DNA of 47,854 nt, taken from MWH-TA3 sp044353905. GTDB lineage: Bacteria; Actinomycetota; Actinomycetes; Actinomycetales; Microbacteriaceae. Below the pieces are notes generated by a model. The model saw nothing but the letters and a program-made list of their open reading frames with translations, searched no databases and was not told the DNA's origin. This document shows, piece after piece, positions 1 to 8,815 of this stretch; positions within the stretch are counted from its first letter, which is position 1; the number at the start of each line of letters is the position of its first letter. Where the stretch lies: NCBI GenBank assembly GCA_044353905.1, contig JBILBA010000008.1:1-47854 (forward strand), read 5' to 3'. The position numbers were made by a program, and so were the translations under genes.

Positions 1-1
1 G

Positions 2-2086
2 CAGTTCAACAAGTACATGACCAACCGGGGAATCAAGGATTGCTCCGACCAACACGTGTGGGCGTTTCTCGGCGACGGCGAAATGGACGAGGTCGAATCC
101 CGTGGCGCGCTCCAACTCGCAGCGAATGACGGTCTCGACAATCTCACGTTCGTTGTCAATTGCAACTTGCAACGACTCGACGGGCCCGTCCGCGGTAACG
201 GAAAAATCATCCAAGAACTCGAGTCGTTCTTCCGCGGAGCTGGGTGGAACGTCATCAAGGTGGTGTGGGGCCGCGAATGGGATTCGCTCCTCCTCAACGA
301 CACCGATGGTGCTCTCCGTGACCTCATGAACGCCACCCCGGACGGGGACTTCCAGACGTACAAGGCCGAATCGGGCGCGTTTATTCGCGAAAACTTCTTC
401 GGTCGCGATCCCCGCACGGCGGCGATGGTTGCCGATTGGACGGACGACCAGATTTGGTCACTCAAACGAGGTGGCCACGACTACAAGAAGTTGTACGCGG
501 CGTATGCCGAAGCCCTGTCTCACAAGGGCAAGCCGACCGTGATCCTGGCGAAGACTGTCAAGGGCTATGGTCTTGGAAAGTCCTTCGAAGGACGCAACGC
601 CGTTCACCAGATGAAGAAGTTGTCGTTCGAGGTCCTCAAGTCGTTCCGCGATGACCTGCGCATTCCTATCTCGGACGCGCAATTGAAAGCGGATCCTTAC
701 CGTCCGCCTTACTACCACCCGGGTGCGGACGACCCGGCGATTCAGTATTTGCTCACCAAGCGCCGTGAACTCGGCGGAGCGCTGCCCCAACGTCGTCATC
801 AGCCCGCACCGATTACCCTGCCGGGCGACAAACTTTACGAATTGAGCAAAAAGGGAAGTGGCAAGCAAGATGTCGCCACGACGATGGCTTTTGCTCGGTT
901 GTTCAAAGACCTTCTGAAGGACGAGAACATCGGAAAGCGCTTTGTGCCAATCATTCCCGATGAAGCGCGCACCTTCGGGATGGATTCCTACTTCCCCACA
1001 TCGAAGATCTACAACCCATTTGGACAGAATTACGTCTCGGTTGACCGCGAACTCCTGCTGGCCTATAAGGAAAGCGTTGACGGTCAAATTCTGCACACCG
1101 GAATCAACGAGGCCGGCTCGATGGCCGCGTTCGTCGCCGCAGGCACGTCGTATGCGACGCAGGGCGAAGTCATGATCCCGGTTTACGTGCTGTATTCGAT
1201 GTTTGGTTTTCAGCGCACCGGTGACCAGATGTGGCTCGCGGGTGACCAGATGGCTCGCGGATTCATCATCGGCGCGACGGCCGGTAAAACCACTCTCGCC
1301 GGCGAGGGACTCCAGCATGCCGATGGACATTCTCACCTCATCGCGTCAGCGAACGATGCCGTCATCGCCTACGACCCGGCGTTCGCCTTCGAAATCGGGC
1401 ACATCATGAAGGCGGGGCTCGAACGCATGTATGGCGGAACACACCCCGACCCCAACGTCTACTACTACCTCACGGTGTACAACGAGCCCATGATTCAACC
1501 CGAGCAACCCGCCGGCATCGATATCGATGGCCTCGTGCGCGGGATGTACAAGTACCGTGGCGCATCAAGAGGCTTGATACCCGCACAGATTCTCGCCAGT
1601 GGCGTTTCCGTGCCATGGGCGTTGGAAGCCCAGGAGATCCTGGCGAATGATTGGAATGTCGCGGCGGATGTGTGGTCAGTGACCTCGTGGAACGAGCTGC
1701 GACGTGACGGTCGCGATTCTGACCGCTACAACTTCTTGCACCCGACAGAACTTCCCCGCGTGCCGTATGTCACCGAAAAGCTCCGCGGCGAACGCGGTCC
1801 GGTCGTTGCCGTGAGTGATTTCATGCACGCGGTTGCCGATCAGATTCGCCCGTATGTGCCGACCGATTTCGCCACCCTCGGCGGGGACGGATTCGGCTTC
1901 TCGGACACCCGAGCCGCCGCTCGCCGTCACTTCGCAATTGACACCGAATCAATCGTCGTTCGAGTCCTCGAGCAACTTGCCAAGCGTGGCGAGGTCGAAC
2001 GGTCCGTCGTGATCGAGGCTTTCCAGCGATATCGACTCGATGACGTCACCGCCGGTACCACCGGAAACACCGGTGGGGACGCCTAG
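2..2086 (+). CDS. aceE: Pyruvate dehydrogenase E1 component, homodimeric type (5'-truncated by window edge)
   Basis: Thiamine-diphosphate enzyme that decarboxylates pyruvate and passes the acetyl group to the E2 lipoyl domain, supplying acetyl-CoA in the cytoplasm. The open frame is already running at base 2, so the N-terminus lies outside the window; about 694 of the roughly 900 residues usual for the family are present. The ThDP/Mg motif GDGEMDE...NCNLQRLDGPV is near the start of the visible part. A central stretch with HTGINEAGSMAAF and GFQRTGDQMWLAGDQMARGF belongs to the pyrimidine-binding domain, and the C-terminal transketolase-like domain ends at a TAG. fabD follows after 9 bases on the same strand, so acetyl-CoA supply is next to its use in fatty-acid synthesis. 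Family identity is secure; only the start is unseen. Confidence 0.97.
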   Translation, partial: QFNKYMTNRGIKDCSDQHVWAFLGDGEMDEVESRGALQLAANDGLDNLTFVVNCNLQRLDGPVRGNGKIIQELESFFRGAGWNVIKVVWGREWDSLLLNDTDGALRDLMNATPDGDFQTYKAESGAFIRENFFGRDPRTAAMVADWTDDQIWSLKRGGHDYKKLYAAYAEALSHKGKPTVILAKTVKGYGLGKSFEGRNAVHQMKKLSFEVLKSFRDDLRIPISDAQLKADPYRPPYYHPGADDPAIQYLLTKRRELGGALPQRRHQPAPITLPGDKLYELSKKGSGKQDVATTMAFARLFKDLLKDENIGKRFVPIIPDEARTFGMDSYFPTSKIYNPFGQNYVSVDRELLLAYKESVDGQILHTGINEAGSMAAFVAAGTSYATQGEVMIPVYVLYSMFGFQRTGDQMWLAGDQMARGFIIGATAGKTTLAGEGLQHADGHSHLIASANDAVIAYDPAFAFEIGHIMKAGLERMYGGTHPDPNVYYYLTVYNEPMIQPEQPAGIDIDGLVRGMYKYRGASRGLIPAQILASGVSVPWALEAQEILANDWNVAADVWSVTSWNELRRDGRDSDRYNFLHPTELPRVPYVTEKLRGERGPVVAVSDFMHAVADQIRPYVPTDFATLGGDGFGFSDTRAAARRHFAIDTESIVVRVLEQLAKRGEVERSVVIEAFQRYRLDDVTAGTTGNTGGDA

Positions 2087-2095
2087 GCCCGAACC

Positions 2096-3010
2096 ATGAT
2101 CATTGTTGTTGCGCCGGGTCAAGGCTCACAAACCCCCGGCTTCCTCGAGCCGTGGCTTGACGTCGATGGTGTTCGCACACATCTTGAAACGCTGTCCGAC
2201 GCGGCCGGGGTTGACCTCATCAAACACGGCACGGTGTCCGATGCGGACACGATTCGTGACACCGAAATTGCACAGCCCCTCATCGTCGCCGCGTCGATTG
2301 TCACAGGATCTCTCCTCATCAACAATCGGCGCAGCTCGGTCGGGGCAGTGGCTGGGCACTCCGTTGGTGAATTCGCAGCCGCGTACCTGGCCGGCGTTGT
2401 GTCTGACGTCGACGCGATTCGACTTGTTGGCGTTCGTGGACGCGCAATGGCGAATGAAGCGTCCAAGGTTGCGACCGGCATGAGTGCTGTCCTCGGCGGA
2501 GAGCCAGAGGCCTTGCAGGCGCGTCTCGGTGAATTGGGCCTCACCGCCGCGAACATGAACGGTGGAGGGCAGGTTGTCGTCGCTGGTGAACTCGATGCCC
2601 TCGCCGCACTCGCAGCCGAGCCTGCCGCCGGAACGCGCGTGATTCCGTTGCAGGTTGCAGGCGCTTTCCACACAGCATTTATGGCTGGAGCGGTGGACAC
2701 ACTGCGTGACGCCGCGTCGACGGTGACGCCCGAAAACCCGACCATACCGATTTACACCAACCGCGATGGTTCGCGCGTGACGAGTGGCGCGGATTACCTA
2801 GACTTTCTCATCGGGCAGGTCAGCAACCCCGTTCGCTGGGATCGGTGCATGGAGACCTTCGTCGCAGACGGAGTCACGGGAATCATCGAACTTGCACCCG
2901 CGGGTGCGCTCGTGGGGCTCGTGAAGCGTGGAATCAAAGGACTACCCACCGTTGCAGTTAAAACCCCCGACGACCTGGCCGAGGCCGTCGAGTTATTGGA
3001 GGCATCATGA
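2096..3010 (+). CDS. fabD: Malonyl-CoA:ACP transacylase
   Basis: Transfers malonyl from CoA to acyl carrier protein, providing the extender unit for type II fatty-acid synthesis. The 304-residue protein has the N-terminal GQGSQTPG loop, the nucleophile motif GHSVGEF with Ser89, and the partner histidine in GAFHTAF (His192). Its length is normal for FabD. It is the first gene of a fabD-fabH-acpP-fabF operon; its TGA overlaps the fabH ATG in an ATGA. In many Actinobacteria a PucR-type regulator (FasR-like) sits directly before fabD; here aceE takes that position with only 9 bases between. The start is the only well-placed ATG; no strong Shine-Dalgarno sequence precedes it. Confidence 0.97.
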   Translation: MIIVVAPGQGSQTPGFLEPWLDVDGVRTHLETLSDAAGVDLIKHGTVSDADTIRDTEIAQPLIVAASIVTGSLLINNRRSSVGAVAGHSVGEFAAAYLAGVVSDVDAIRLVGVRGRAMANEASKVATGMSAVLGGEPEALQARLGELGLTAANMNGGGQVVVAGELDALAALAAEPAAGTRVIPLQVAGAFHTAFMAGAVDTLRDAASTVTPENPTIPIYTNRDGSRVTSGADYLDFLIGQVSNPVRWDRCMETFVADGVTGIIELAPAGALVGLVKRGIKGLPTVAVKTPDDLAEAVELLEAS

Positions 3011-4014
3011 CCCAGCCAACCCTGAAGCAGGCAGTGGGGATTCCTTTCACCCGAATCATCTCGGTCGGCGCGGCCCGCGGCGACCTCGTCGTCCCCAATG
3101 ACGACATCGTCGGACCCATCGATTCAAGCGACGAATGGATTCGGCAGCGCACCGGGGTAATCACTCGCACCCGTGCGAGCGAGTCGGTAAGCGCGGCAGA
3201 CCTCGCGACAAGCGCTGCCAACGAAGCAATTGCACGCGCAAAGATCTCCGCGGGCGAGATTGGGGCGGTCATCATCGCCACCATCTCGAACGATGTTCTC
3301 ACCCCGTCGATGGCGGCTTTGGTCGCCGAGCGCATCGGCGCGACACCAGCGGCTGCTTATGACGTCTCGGCGGCATGTGCTGGATTCTGCTACGGAATCG
3401 CCCAGGCTGACGCGCTTGTGCGCGCGGGAGCGGCAAAGTACGTTCTTGTCATCGGCGCAGAAAAACTGAGCGATTACGCCAAACCGACTGATCGCACGAT
3501 TTCGTTCCTGCTCGGCGACGGCGCCGGCGCGGTCATCGTCGGTCCGGCAGACTCCCCCGGGATCTCCCCCACCATTTGGGGTTCGGACGGCAGCAAATGG
3601 GAATCCGTCGGGATGGACCGTCCAACACGCGAAGCGTTCGAGGATCGTGATGGCGGCTTCCCCACCCTTCGTCAGGACGGGCAGACCGTGTTCCGTTGGG
3701 CCGTATGGGAAATGGCGAAAGTCGCACAAGAAGCGCTCGACGCGGCTGGAATCACCGCGTCCGACCTAGCCGCCTTCATCCCCCACCAGGCCAACATGCG
3801 AATCATCAGTGAGTTCGCGAAGCAACTCAACGTGCCTGAGAGCGTCGTTATCGCCCGCGATATCGAGACCACGGGAAACACCTCGGCTGCTTCCGTTCCG
3901 TTAGCAATGCACCGCGTACTCGCCGAAAACCCGGAACTGAGTGGTGGATATGCTCTCATCATTGGTTTCGGCGCCGGCCTTGTGTACGCCGCACAAATCG
4001 TCCGCCTTCCGTAA
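3007..4014 (+). CDS. fabH: 3-oxoacyl-ACP synthase III (KAS III)
   Basis: Catalyses the first condensation of fatty-acid synthesis, joining an acyl-CoA starter to malonyl-ACP. In an organism making branched lipids the starter would be a branched acyl-CoA, but the sequence alone does not show starter preference. The 335-residue protein carries the Cys-His-Asn triad: Cys124 in SAACAGFCYG, His260 in IPHQANMRI and Asn291 in GNTSAAS. The start overlaps the fabD stop, indicating translational coupling. A 60-base gap follows before acpP; it contains a small hairpin and a possible internal promoter, which would fit the higher demand for ACP. Confidence 0.97.
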   Translation: MTQPTLKQAVGIPFTRIISVGAARGDLVVPNDDIVGPIDSSDEWIRQRTGVITRTRASESVSAADLATSAANEAIARAKISAGEIGAVIIATISNDVLTPSMAALVAERIGATPAAAYDVSAACAGFCYGIAQADALVRAGAAKYVLVIGAEKLSDYAKPTDRTISFLLGDGAGAVIVGPADSPGISPTIWGSDGSKWESVGMDRPTREAFEDRDGGFPTLRQDGQTVFRWAVWEMAKVAQEALDAAGITASDLAAFIPHQANMRIISEFAKQLNVPESVVIARDIETTGNTSAASVPLAMHRVLAENPELSGGYALIIGFGAGLVYAAQIVRLP

Positions 4015-4028
4015 CAGAACCGCCGCAA

Positions 4029-4043
4029 CCCCATAAAATGGGG
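4029..4043 (+). other. Small hairpin between fabH and acpP
   Basis: CCCCAT, a three-base AAA loop, then ATGGGG form a perfect 6-bp stem-loop 14 bases after the fabH stop. No U-run follows, so it is not a classical terminator. It could act as an mRNA processing or stability element separating the highly expressed acpP message from fabDH. Seen directly; the function is inference. Confidence 0.4.
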
Positions 4044-4074
4044 AACGGTATACGAATCCACCTAAGGAGAAATA

Positions 4075-4323
4075 ATGGCTCAGTCCAAAGATGAGGTCCT
4101 CGCTGGCCTTGCCGCACTCGTCAACGACGAGACGGGCGTCCCCGTAGAGAGCGTCGTCTTCGGCAAGTCCTTCGCGGATGACCTCGACATCGACTCGATC
4201 TCGATGATGACAATTGTCGTCAACGCCGAGGAACAATTCGACGTTAAGATTCCTGACGACAAGGTTTCCGAACTGAAAACTGTCGACGACGCAGTGAATT
4301 ACATCGTTTCGGCTCAGGCCTAG
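4075..4323 (+). CDS. acpP: Acyl carrier protein
   Basis: Small acidic four-helix carrier of the growing acyl chain in type II fatty-acid synthesis; 82 residues, the usual length. The phosphopantetheine attachment serine is Ser41 in DDLDIDSISMM, a close match to the DSL/DSI motif. The start ATG is preceded by a strong Shine-Dalgarno sequence (AAGGAG, six bases away), stronger than that of the neighbouring fab genes, in keeping with high expression. It lies between fabH and fabF and is followed by a GC-rich hairpin. Confidence 0.98.
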   Translation: MAQSKDEVLAGLAALVNDETGVPVESVVFGKSFADDLDIDSISMMTIVVNAEEQFDVKIPDDKVSELKTVDDAVNYIVSAQA

Positions 4324-4332
4324 AACGATTAG

Positions 4333-4358
4333 TGCGGCGGGGTTAACGCCCCGCCGCA
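4333..4358 (+). terminator. GC-rich hairpin between acpP and fabF, terminator or attenuator
   Basis: TGCGGCGGGG and CCCCGCCGCA form a perfect 10-bp stem around the loop TTAACG, followed by TTTCTGTATAAA. It begins nine bases after the acpP stop and resembles an intrinsic terminator with a short, interrupted U tract. As fabF follows in the same direction, partial termination would give more acpP than fabF mRNA. The structure is seen; its efficiency is not known. Confidence 0.7.
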
Positions 4359-4394
4359 TTTCTGTATAAAAAGTGCAAACGGAAGAGTGACCAG

Positions 4395-5624
4395 ATGACC
4401 ACCATCGTTGTGACGGGTATCGGTGCGACCTCGTGCCTCGGCGGAAATGCCCGCGACACCTGGGAAGCACTCCTCCGTCGCGAGAGTGGCATTCGGCTTC
4501 TGACCGAAGAATGGGTCGAGACCCACGAACTCCCCGTCAAGTTTGCAGGTCGAGTGAAAGTGCCCGCGTCCGAGGTTCTCGAACGCATCGAGGTTAAGCG
4601 CCTCGACCCCTCCGCGCAACTTGCCGTCATCGCCGCACGCGAAGCGTGGGCCGACGCCGGCGCGCCGACGGATCCCAAGGAACGGATTCTCGTCGATTTC
4701 GCGACCGGAATCGGTGGCCTCAACACGCTTCTCGACGCATGGGATGTCATGAAGGAGAAGGGCGCACGCCGAGTTCTCCCGATGACGATTCCCATGCTCA
4801 TGCCTAACGCTGCCGCTGCCGCCATATCGATGGATCTCGAGACTCGTGGTGGCGCTCGAACCTGTGTCTCGGCCTGCGCGTCGGGAACAGAGTCGATTGC
4901 GAACGCCGTGGACCACCTTCGGGCCGGTATCGCTGACGTCGTCATTTGTGGCGGAACCGAATCGGTCATTCACCCCCTCCCCATTGCGGCATTCGCGGCA
5001 ATGCACGCGCTCTCAACGCGAAATGATGACCCCGCGGGCGCTTCCCGGCCCTACGACAAGGATCGCGACGGATTCGTTCTCGGTGAGGGCGCTGCGGTCC
5101 TCATTCTCGAGACCAAAGAACACGCTGAGGCGCGAGGCGCCAAAATTTATGCCGAGATCGCCGGGGGGTCGGTGTCGTCCGACGCGCACCACATCACCGC
5201 ACCCGATCCGGAGGGAAACGGAGCCGCTCGCGCGGTCCTCGACGCTCTCACGGATGCTGGCGTCACCCCGGCTGACGTCAATTACATCAATGCGCACGCG
5301 ACATCGACTCCCGTTGGCGACATCGCGGAATACACCGCACTTCACCGTGTATTCGGGGACCGAATCAAGGAAATCCCGGTGTCGGCAACGAAGTCTGCGA
5401 CCGGCCACCTGCTCGGTGGAACGGGAGCGTTGGAAGCGATGTTCACCGTGCTGTCAGTGCACGAAAAGATTGCTGCGCCGACTCTCAACTTGGACAATCA
5501 GGACGAAGCAATCCCTCTCGATGTGGTTGTGGAACCTCGCGCGCTTCCGGACACCATCGTTGCAATTAGCAATTCGTTCGGTTTCGGTGGGCACAACGCG
5601 GTAATCGTCGTCAAATCGATCTAG
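4395..5624 (+). CDS. fabF: 3-oxoacyl-ACP synthase II (KAS II)
   Basis: Elongating condensing enzyme of type II fatty-acid synthesis, extending acyl-ACP with malonyl-ACP. The 409-residue protein has the Cys-His-His triad: Cys161 in SACASGTES, His301 in NAHATSTPVGD and His338 in KSATGHLLGG, plus the glycine-rich C-terminal NSFGFGGHN loop. It is the last gene of the fab operon. Its 3' end overlaps by 14 bases the 3' end of the convergent DUF3145 gene. No terminator is visible at this junction. Confidence 0.97.
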   Translation: MTTIVVTGIGATSCLGGNARDTWEALLRRESGIRLLTEEWVETHELPVKFAGRVKVPASEVLERIEVKRLDPSAQLAVIAAREAWADAGAPTDPKERILVDFATGIGGLNTLLDAWDVMKEKGARRVLPMTIPMLMPNAAAAAISMDLETRGGARTCVSACASGTESIANAVDHLRAGIADVVICGGTESVIHPLPIAAFAAMHALSTRNDDPAGASRPYDKDRDGFVLGEGAAVLILETKEHAEARGAKIYAEIAGGSVSSDAHHITAPDPEGNGAARAVLDALTDAGVTPADVNYINAHATSTPVGDIAEYTALHRVFGDRIKEIPVSATKSATGHLLGGTGALEAMFTVLSVHEKIAAPTLNLDNQDEAIPLDVVVEPRALPDTIVAISNSFGFGGHNAVIVVKSI

Positions 5625-6123
5625 TTCCCGCGCGAACCCGTTGCTGCGCGGTCATCTGTTGCTCAGCGGCGCGGCGATACGGCTCTAGTTCGTCGTCCCA
5701 CGCCATGCCAAGGGCGCGCGACAGTTCGTTTTCGATTTCGGTCGCATTTCCCTGACCCATGTCGATCGCATAGCGAATTCTGTCTTCCCCGACCATCGCG
5801 TTACCAGCCGCATCAGTCAAGGTGAAGAAGATGCCAAGGTCGGGCGTGTGAACGAAACGAACACCGTCTCGATTGGAATCGGTCGCCTCCCACACCTCGA
5901 ATCGGGTGTGATCCCAGCCGCGCAGTGCCGAGGCAAATCGCGCTGCAGAACCACTCGGCCCGTTCCAGGTCACCGTGGCGCGCACGCTACCCTGTTCACA
6001 GGGTTGGTCAGCCCATTCGAGTCGAGCTTCTGCCCCGAGAATGTGATCGAGAGTCCACGCAACGTGTGGCGCGAGCGCGACAGGGCACGAGTGAACATGA
6101 ATCACTCCGTGTGCGTCGTTCAT
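5611..6123 (-). CDS. DUF3145 domain protein
   Basis: A 170-residue soluble protein of the DUF3145 family, found in Actinobacteria and commonly located next to fabF. No catalytic motif or membrane segment is visible. Its function is unknown; the location suggests a link to lipid synthesis, but that is inference from neighbourhood only. The start ATG has a strong Shine-Dalgarno sequence (GAGGAGG). A promoter can be read upstream (TTGGAC, 18-base spacer, CATACT), so it probably has its own transcript although DUF1684 lies upstream on the same strand. It converges on fabF with a 14-base overlap of coding ends. Confidence 0.85.
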   Translation of the reverse strand: MNDAHGVIHVHSCPVALAPHVAWTLDHILGAEARLEWADQPCEQGSVRATVTWNGPSGSAARFASALRGWDHTRFEVWEATDSNRDGVRFVHTPDLGIFFTLTDAAGNAMVGEDRIRYAIDMGQGNATEIENELSRALGMAWDDELEPYRRAAEQQMTAQQRVRAGTRSI

Positions 6124-6179
6124 CCATCCTCCTCATGCCGTACGACTTCCCCTCGAACGGCACCACGGATGGAGATTCA

Positions 6180-6215
6180 AGTATGCGCGCGTCTCGAGAA
6201 AAAGTCCAATTGGAC
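6180..6215 (-). promoter_or_regulatory. Promoter of the DUF3145 gene with a palindrome over the -35 box
   Basis: On the minus strand TTGGAC (6204-6209) and CATACT (6180-6185) are separated by 18 bases, a good sigma-70-type promoter. The -35 box is half of the perfect 12-bp palindrome GTCCAATTGGAC (6204-6215), which could be a repressor or activator site. The sequence elements are seen; regulation is inference. Confidence 0.5.
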
Positions 6216-6231
6216 GGAGGGCGAAAGTTGA

Positions 6232-7035
6232 TTAGTGGTGAAGCAGCGAACCGTCACGTGCAAGGACGTTCTTTTCGCCGGCTCTCACGGGGAACGGAAG
6301 CCGATTCTGTTTAGGAGGAATCGGGCAATTGAAGTTGTAGGAAAACGCGCAGGGTGGCAATACGGCCAGGTTGAAGTCCATCGTGACCGTACCATCGGGA
6401 TTCGGGACGACGAACAGAAAGCGCCCAACAGAATAGGTTTCGGCCTCGTTTGTGTGATCAGCAAAAACGATTTGCAACGCTTTTCCGGTGCCGATGGTCA
6501 CGAGTGAGACCGTGTGCTCGCCGTGCGTGAATTCGATTTCGCCGGGAATCACTTCGGACTTGGCGGAACCCTGTTTCTTGTCGACGTCCAGCGTCGTTCC
6601 GACAGGATTGGGCTTCCACCGACCTGTCACGACCCAGTCGGGGTCGTATTCGTAGGCGTCGATTCCGCCGTAATTGGCGACCCACTCGCTCTGAGCGTCC
6701 CAGACGCGAAGACCATACAGTCCGTCCTCTGCGATGATCGTCCCGCTCTTCGTGTCGGAAAATCGAATCTCCGGAGCTTCCGAGCCCGGTCCGTTTAACA
6801 TCACTGAGCCATTAACCAGGGTGCCGTTGACAATTACTCCGTCGGCCTCGACGGATGTGAGCTGAAGGCCACTACCCCCGTCAGGTCTCGGCGCCCAGAT
6901 TCCGGGGACTCCCCACACGGATTGTTCCGAGTCAATCCACTGTGTCAAAACAAGTGCAAGACTCCCAAACGGCTCAGCGACCTGCGATTCTCGACGTGAA
7001 TGAAACAACGTAAATCTGTCGCTCGCTTCCGTCAT
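6232..7035 (-). CDS. DUF1684 domain protein
   Basis: A 267-residue protein of the DUF1684 family. The family-typical C-terminal block is clear: GRFLFVV, then MDFNLAVLPPCAFSYNFNCP, then PPKQNRLPFPVRAGEK, with the paired cysteines of the PPCAF and NCPIPP motifs. There is no signal peptide or membrane segment, so the protein is probably cytoplasmic. The biochemical role of the family is not established. The gene lies 40 bases downstream of a GT4 glycosyltransferase and may be co-transcribed with it. The ATG start fits the usual N-terminus of the family (short helix with W/F residues). Confidence 0.82.
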   Translation of the reverse strand: MTEASDRFTLFHSRRESQVAEPFGSLALVLTQWIDSEQSVWGVPGIWAPRPDGGSGLQLTSVEADGVIVNGTLVNGSVMLNGPGSEAPEIRFSDTKSGTIIAEDGLYGLRVWDAQSEWVANYGGIDAYEYDPDWVVTGRWKPNPVGTTLDVDKKQGSAKSEVIPGEIEFTHGEHTVSLVTIGTGKALQIVFADHTNEAETYSVGRFLFVVPNPDGTVTMDFNLAVLPPCAFSYNFNCPIPPKQNRLPFPVRAGEKNVLARDGSLLHH

Positions 7036-7075
7036 GTTCCAATTCTGCCGAGTAAACCGTGAGCGCGGGTGAGGC

Positions 7076-8251
7076 TCACCGTGCCATCGCGCGGCGATAG
7101 AGCGTCAACATGCTTTCAGTTCGTCGCGACTGTCGATACTCGACGAGGTGCTCAAGATCTCGTGCTCCCTTCGCAGGGACATGGTTTCGCGCCGTCGAAT
7201 CCAGCGTCTTTCCCATTTCCGCTGCACTGATGTCGGCGGTGAGAGTGTACGAGCCACCCGGGAGGTCCCCCGCGATCTCGGAGTCGACAATGATCACATG
7301 GGTCCCCATCGAGATCGCCTCGGTGACCGTCATTCCTTGGGTTTCAAAGTCGTTCGATGACTGCACGAGAAAATCTGCCTCTGCGATGACCTCGATTGCG
7401 CGCTCATAGGGAACCGCCCCGAGAAAAACAACGTTCTCGCCCGCGATGGCTTTAGCTTTCTCCGCGAGCGCGCCATCGCCCACGATTCTGACGGTCAAAG
7501 GTTCGGTCGCGCGGGCGACCCCTTCCAAAAACTCGAGGAGACGCTTCTCCGGTGAGAATCGCCCGACCCAGGCGTAGACCGGTTTTGAGTGCTTGGCTCG
7601 TGGTGTGCGGGCCACAACGTCGAGGACGTCGTCATCGACCCCGGTCGGCACTACCGCTATCTCGAAGTTTCGACGAGAAGTGACATCTTTGCTCGTCAAC
7701 AGCCGTGCGAAGTGAGCGGACGGCGCCGTGACAAGGTCCGCGTGGTGAGCGTAGCCCGCTAGATAATCGAATGCGTTGGTCGGACGAGTAGTGAATCGTG
7801 AGCCGAGCGACCACTTTTGCCACAGTCCCAACATTGCGTAGAAGACAGTGGGAAATGGAATCGACCCGTCGACACCGACGTCCAAGCGGTGGTGCATCGT
7901 GTGGACGAGAGGGAGCCCGTTGGCCTCGGCGAAACGGTAGCCGAGCGCGGCTCCCCAAAAGTCCGACTGAACGTGGACGACGTCAACCGGCGGTCGAGAG
8001 GAGAGCGCTTCCGTAATCTGCACCAGATGGGACCGCTGTGGCCACAACCAGGTGTATTCCTTCACGGTAGGAATCGGAAACGACGGTAGATCAATAAATC
8101 GCGCATCGTCTACCGGACCGTTGCGCAACGACGGGGACACGAAAGTGACGGTGTTGCCCGCGCGCTCGAGGAAATCCGCCTGGAGGTTGACCGATACCTG
8201 CGCACCACCGAGAGTGAAGGGGTGCTGTTCGCAGAAGATCAAGACATGCAT
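7076..8251 (-). CDS. GT4-family glycosyltransferase
   Basis: Retaining GT-B glycosyltransferase of 391 residues, predicted to act at the cytoplasmic face of the membrane on a lipid or glycan acceptor. The N-terminal domain opens with a glycine-rich loop (LGGAQVS) typical of GT4. The C-terminal domain has WVGRFSPEKRL, RIVGDGAL and the E-x7-E nucleotide-sugar motif in FETQGMTVTEA. Donor and acceptor cannot be assigned; mannosyltransferases of phospholipid or glycolipid synthesis are the nearest type. A TAGACT hexamer sits nine bases before the ATG, so the mRNA may have only a 2-3 base leader. It is divergent from the cupin gene. Confidence 0.85.
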   Translation of the reverse strand: MHVLIFCEQHPFTLGGAQVSVNLQADFLERAGNTVTFVSPSLRNGPVDDARFIDLPSFPIPTVKEYTWLWPQRSHLVQITEALSSRPPVDVVHVQSDFWGAALGYRFAEANGLPLVHTMHHRLDVGVDGSIPFPTVFYAMLGLWQKWSLGSRFTTRPTNAFDYLAGYAHHADLVTAPSAHFARLLTSKDVTSRRNFEIAVVPTGVDDDVLDVVARTPRAKHSKPVYAWVGRFSPEKRLLEFLEGVARATEPLTVRIVGDGALAEKAKAIAGENVVFLGAVPYERAIEVIAEADFLVQSSNDFETQGMTVTEAISMGTHVIIVDSEIAGDLPGGSYTLTADISAAEMGKTLDSTARNHVPAKGARDLEHLVEYRQSRRTESMLTLYRRAMAR

Positions 8252-8372
8252 TGTGTCGTCAGTCTAATGTTTTGGTTCGCTATGGCTTGGGTTGTCGCGA
8301 ATCCATGGCCTCTGTCCACCACATCGCGTCGCGAAACATGGCACGATGAACTAACTGAATCAAAGGAAAAAG

Positions 8373-8735
8373 ATGACCAACGGGATACCGACAATCCACG
8401 AAGCCGACGCTGCGTCGTTAACGATGCCCGCCGCAACACTCAAGCCCACTAGCCAGAATGGGCAGACCGAATCGGTTCTCGAGTTGTGGAAAGCGTCAGA
8501 CGGAAACCTCGAGTTAGGTGTGTGGGAATGCACCCCTGGCACCTTCACCGCACGGCGCGACGGCTATGACGAAGTTGCGAACATCGTTTTTGGAACAGCC
8601 ACCGTGACGAGCGACGCGGGTGACACCTGCGAACTCGGCCCTGGAAGTGTTTTCGTCACACCAGCGGGGTGGACTGGTACATGGATTATTCATGACACGC
8701 TTCGCAAAACTTATATCATCCGAACAATTTCGTGA
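8373..8735 (+). CDS. Small cupin-domain protein (cupin_3/DUF861 type)
   Basis: A 120-residue single-domain protein with the signature of the (S)-ureidoglycine aminohydrolase-like cupin_3 family: GVWECTPGTF, YDEVANIVFGTATVT and the glycine-proline turn GPGSVFVTPAGWTGTW. Such proteins fold as a beta barrel and may bind a metal or small ligand. Full-length relatives are often around 115-120 residues. The ATG has an AAGGAAA Shine-Dalgarno sequence. It lies between a divergent glycosyltransferase and a UDP-sugar SDR, but nothing shows that it works with them. Confidence 0.75.
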   Translation: MTNGIPTIHEADAASLTMPAATLKPTSQNGQTESVLELWKASDGNLELGVWECTPGTFTARRDGYDEVANIVFGTATVTSDAGDTCELGPGSVFVTPAGWTGTWIIHDTLRKTYIIRTIS

Positions 8736-8815
8736 CAGTGAATTTTTGGCGTGACAGACCGCGGCGGCGAGCTGCGCACGATTTTCTCGTGTCTCGCGAA
8801 TATGTATGGAATCGG

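Noticed and set aside
7040..7076. GTGAGC/GCTCAC hairpin after the GT4 gene as a terminator
   Set aside because: Only six pairs with a nine-base loop and no U tract, and the DUF1684 gene follows closely in the same direction.
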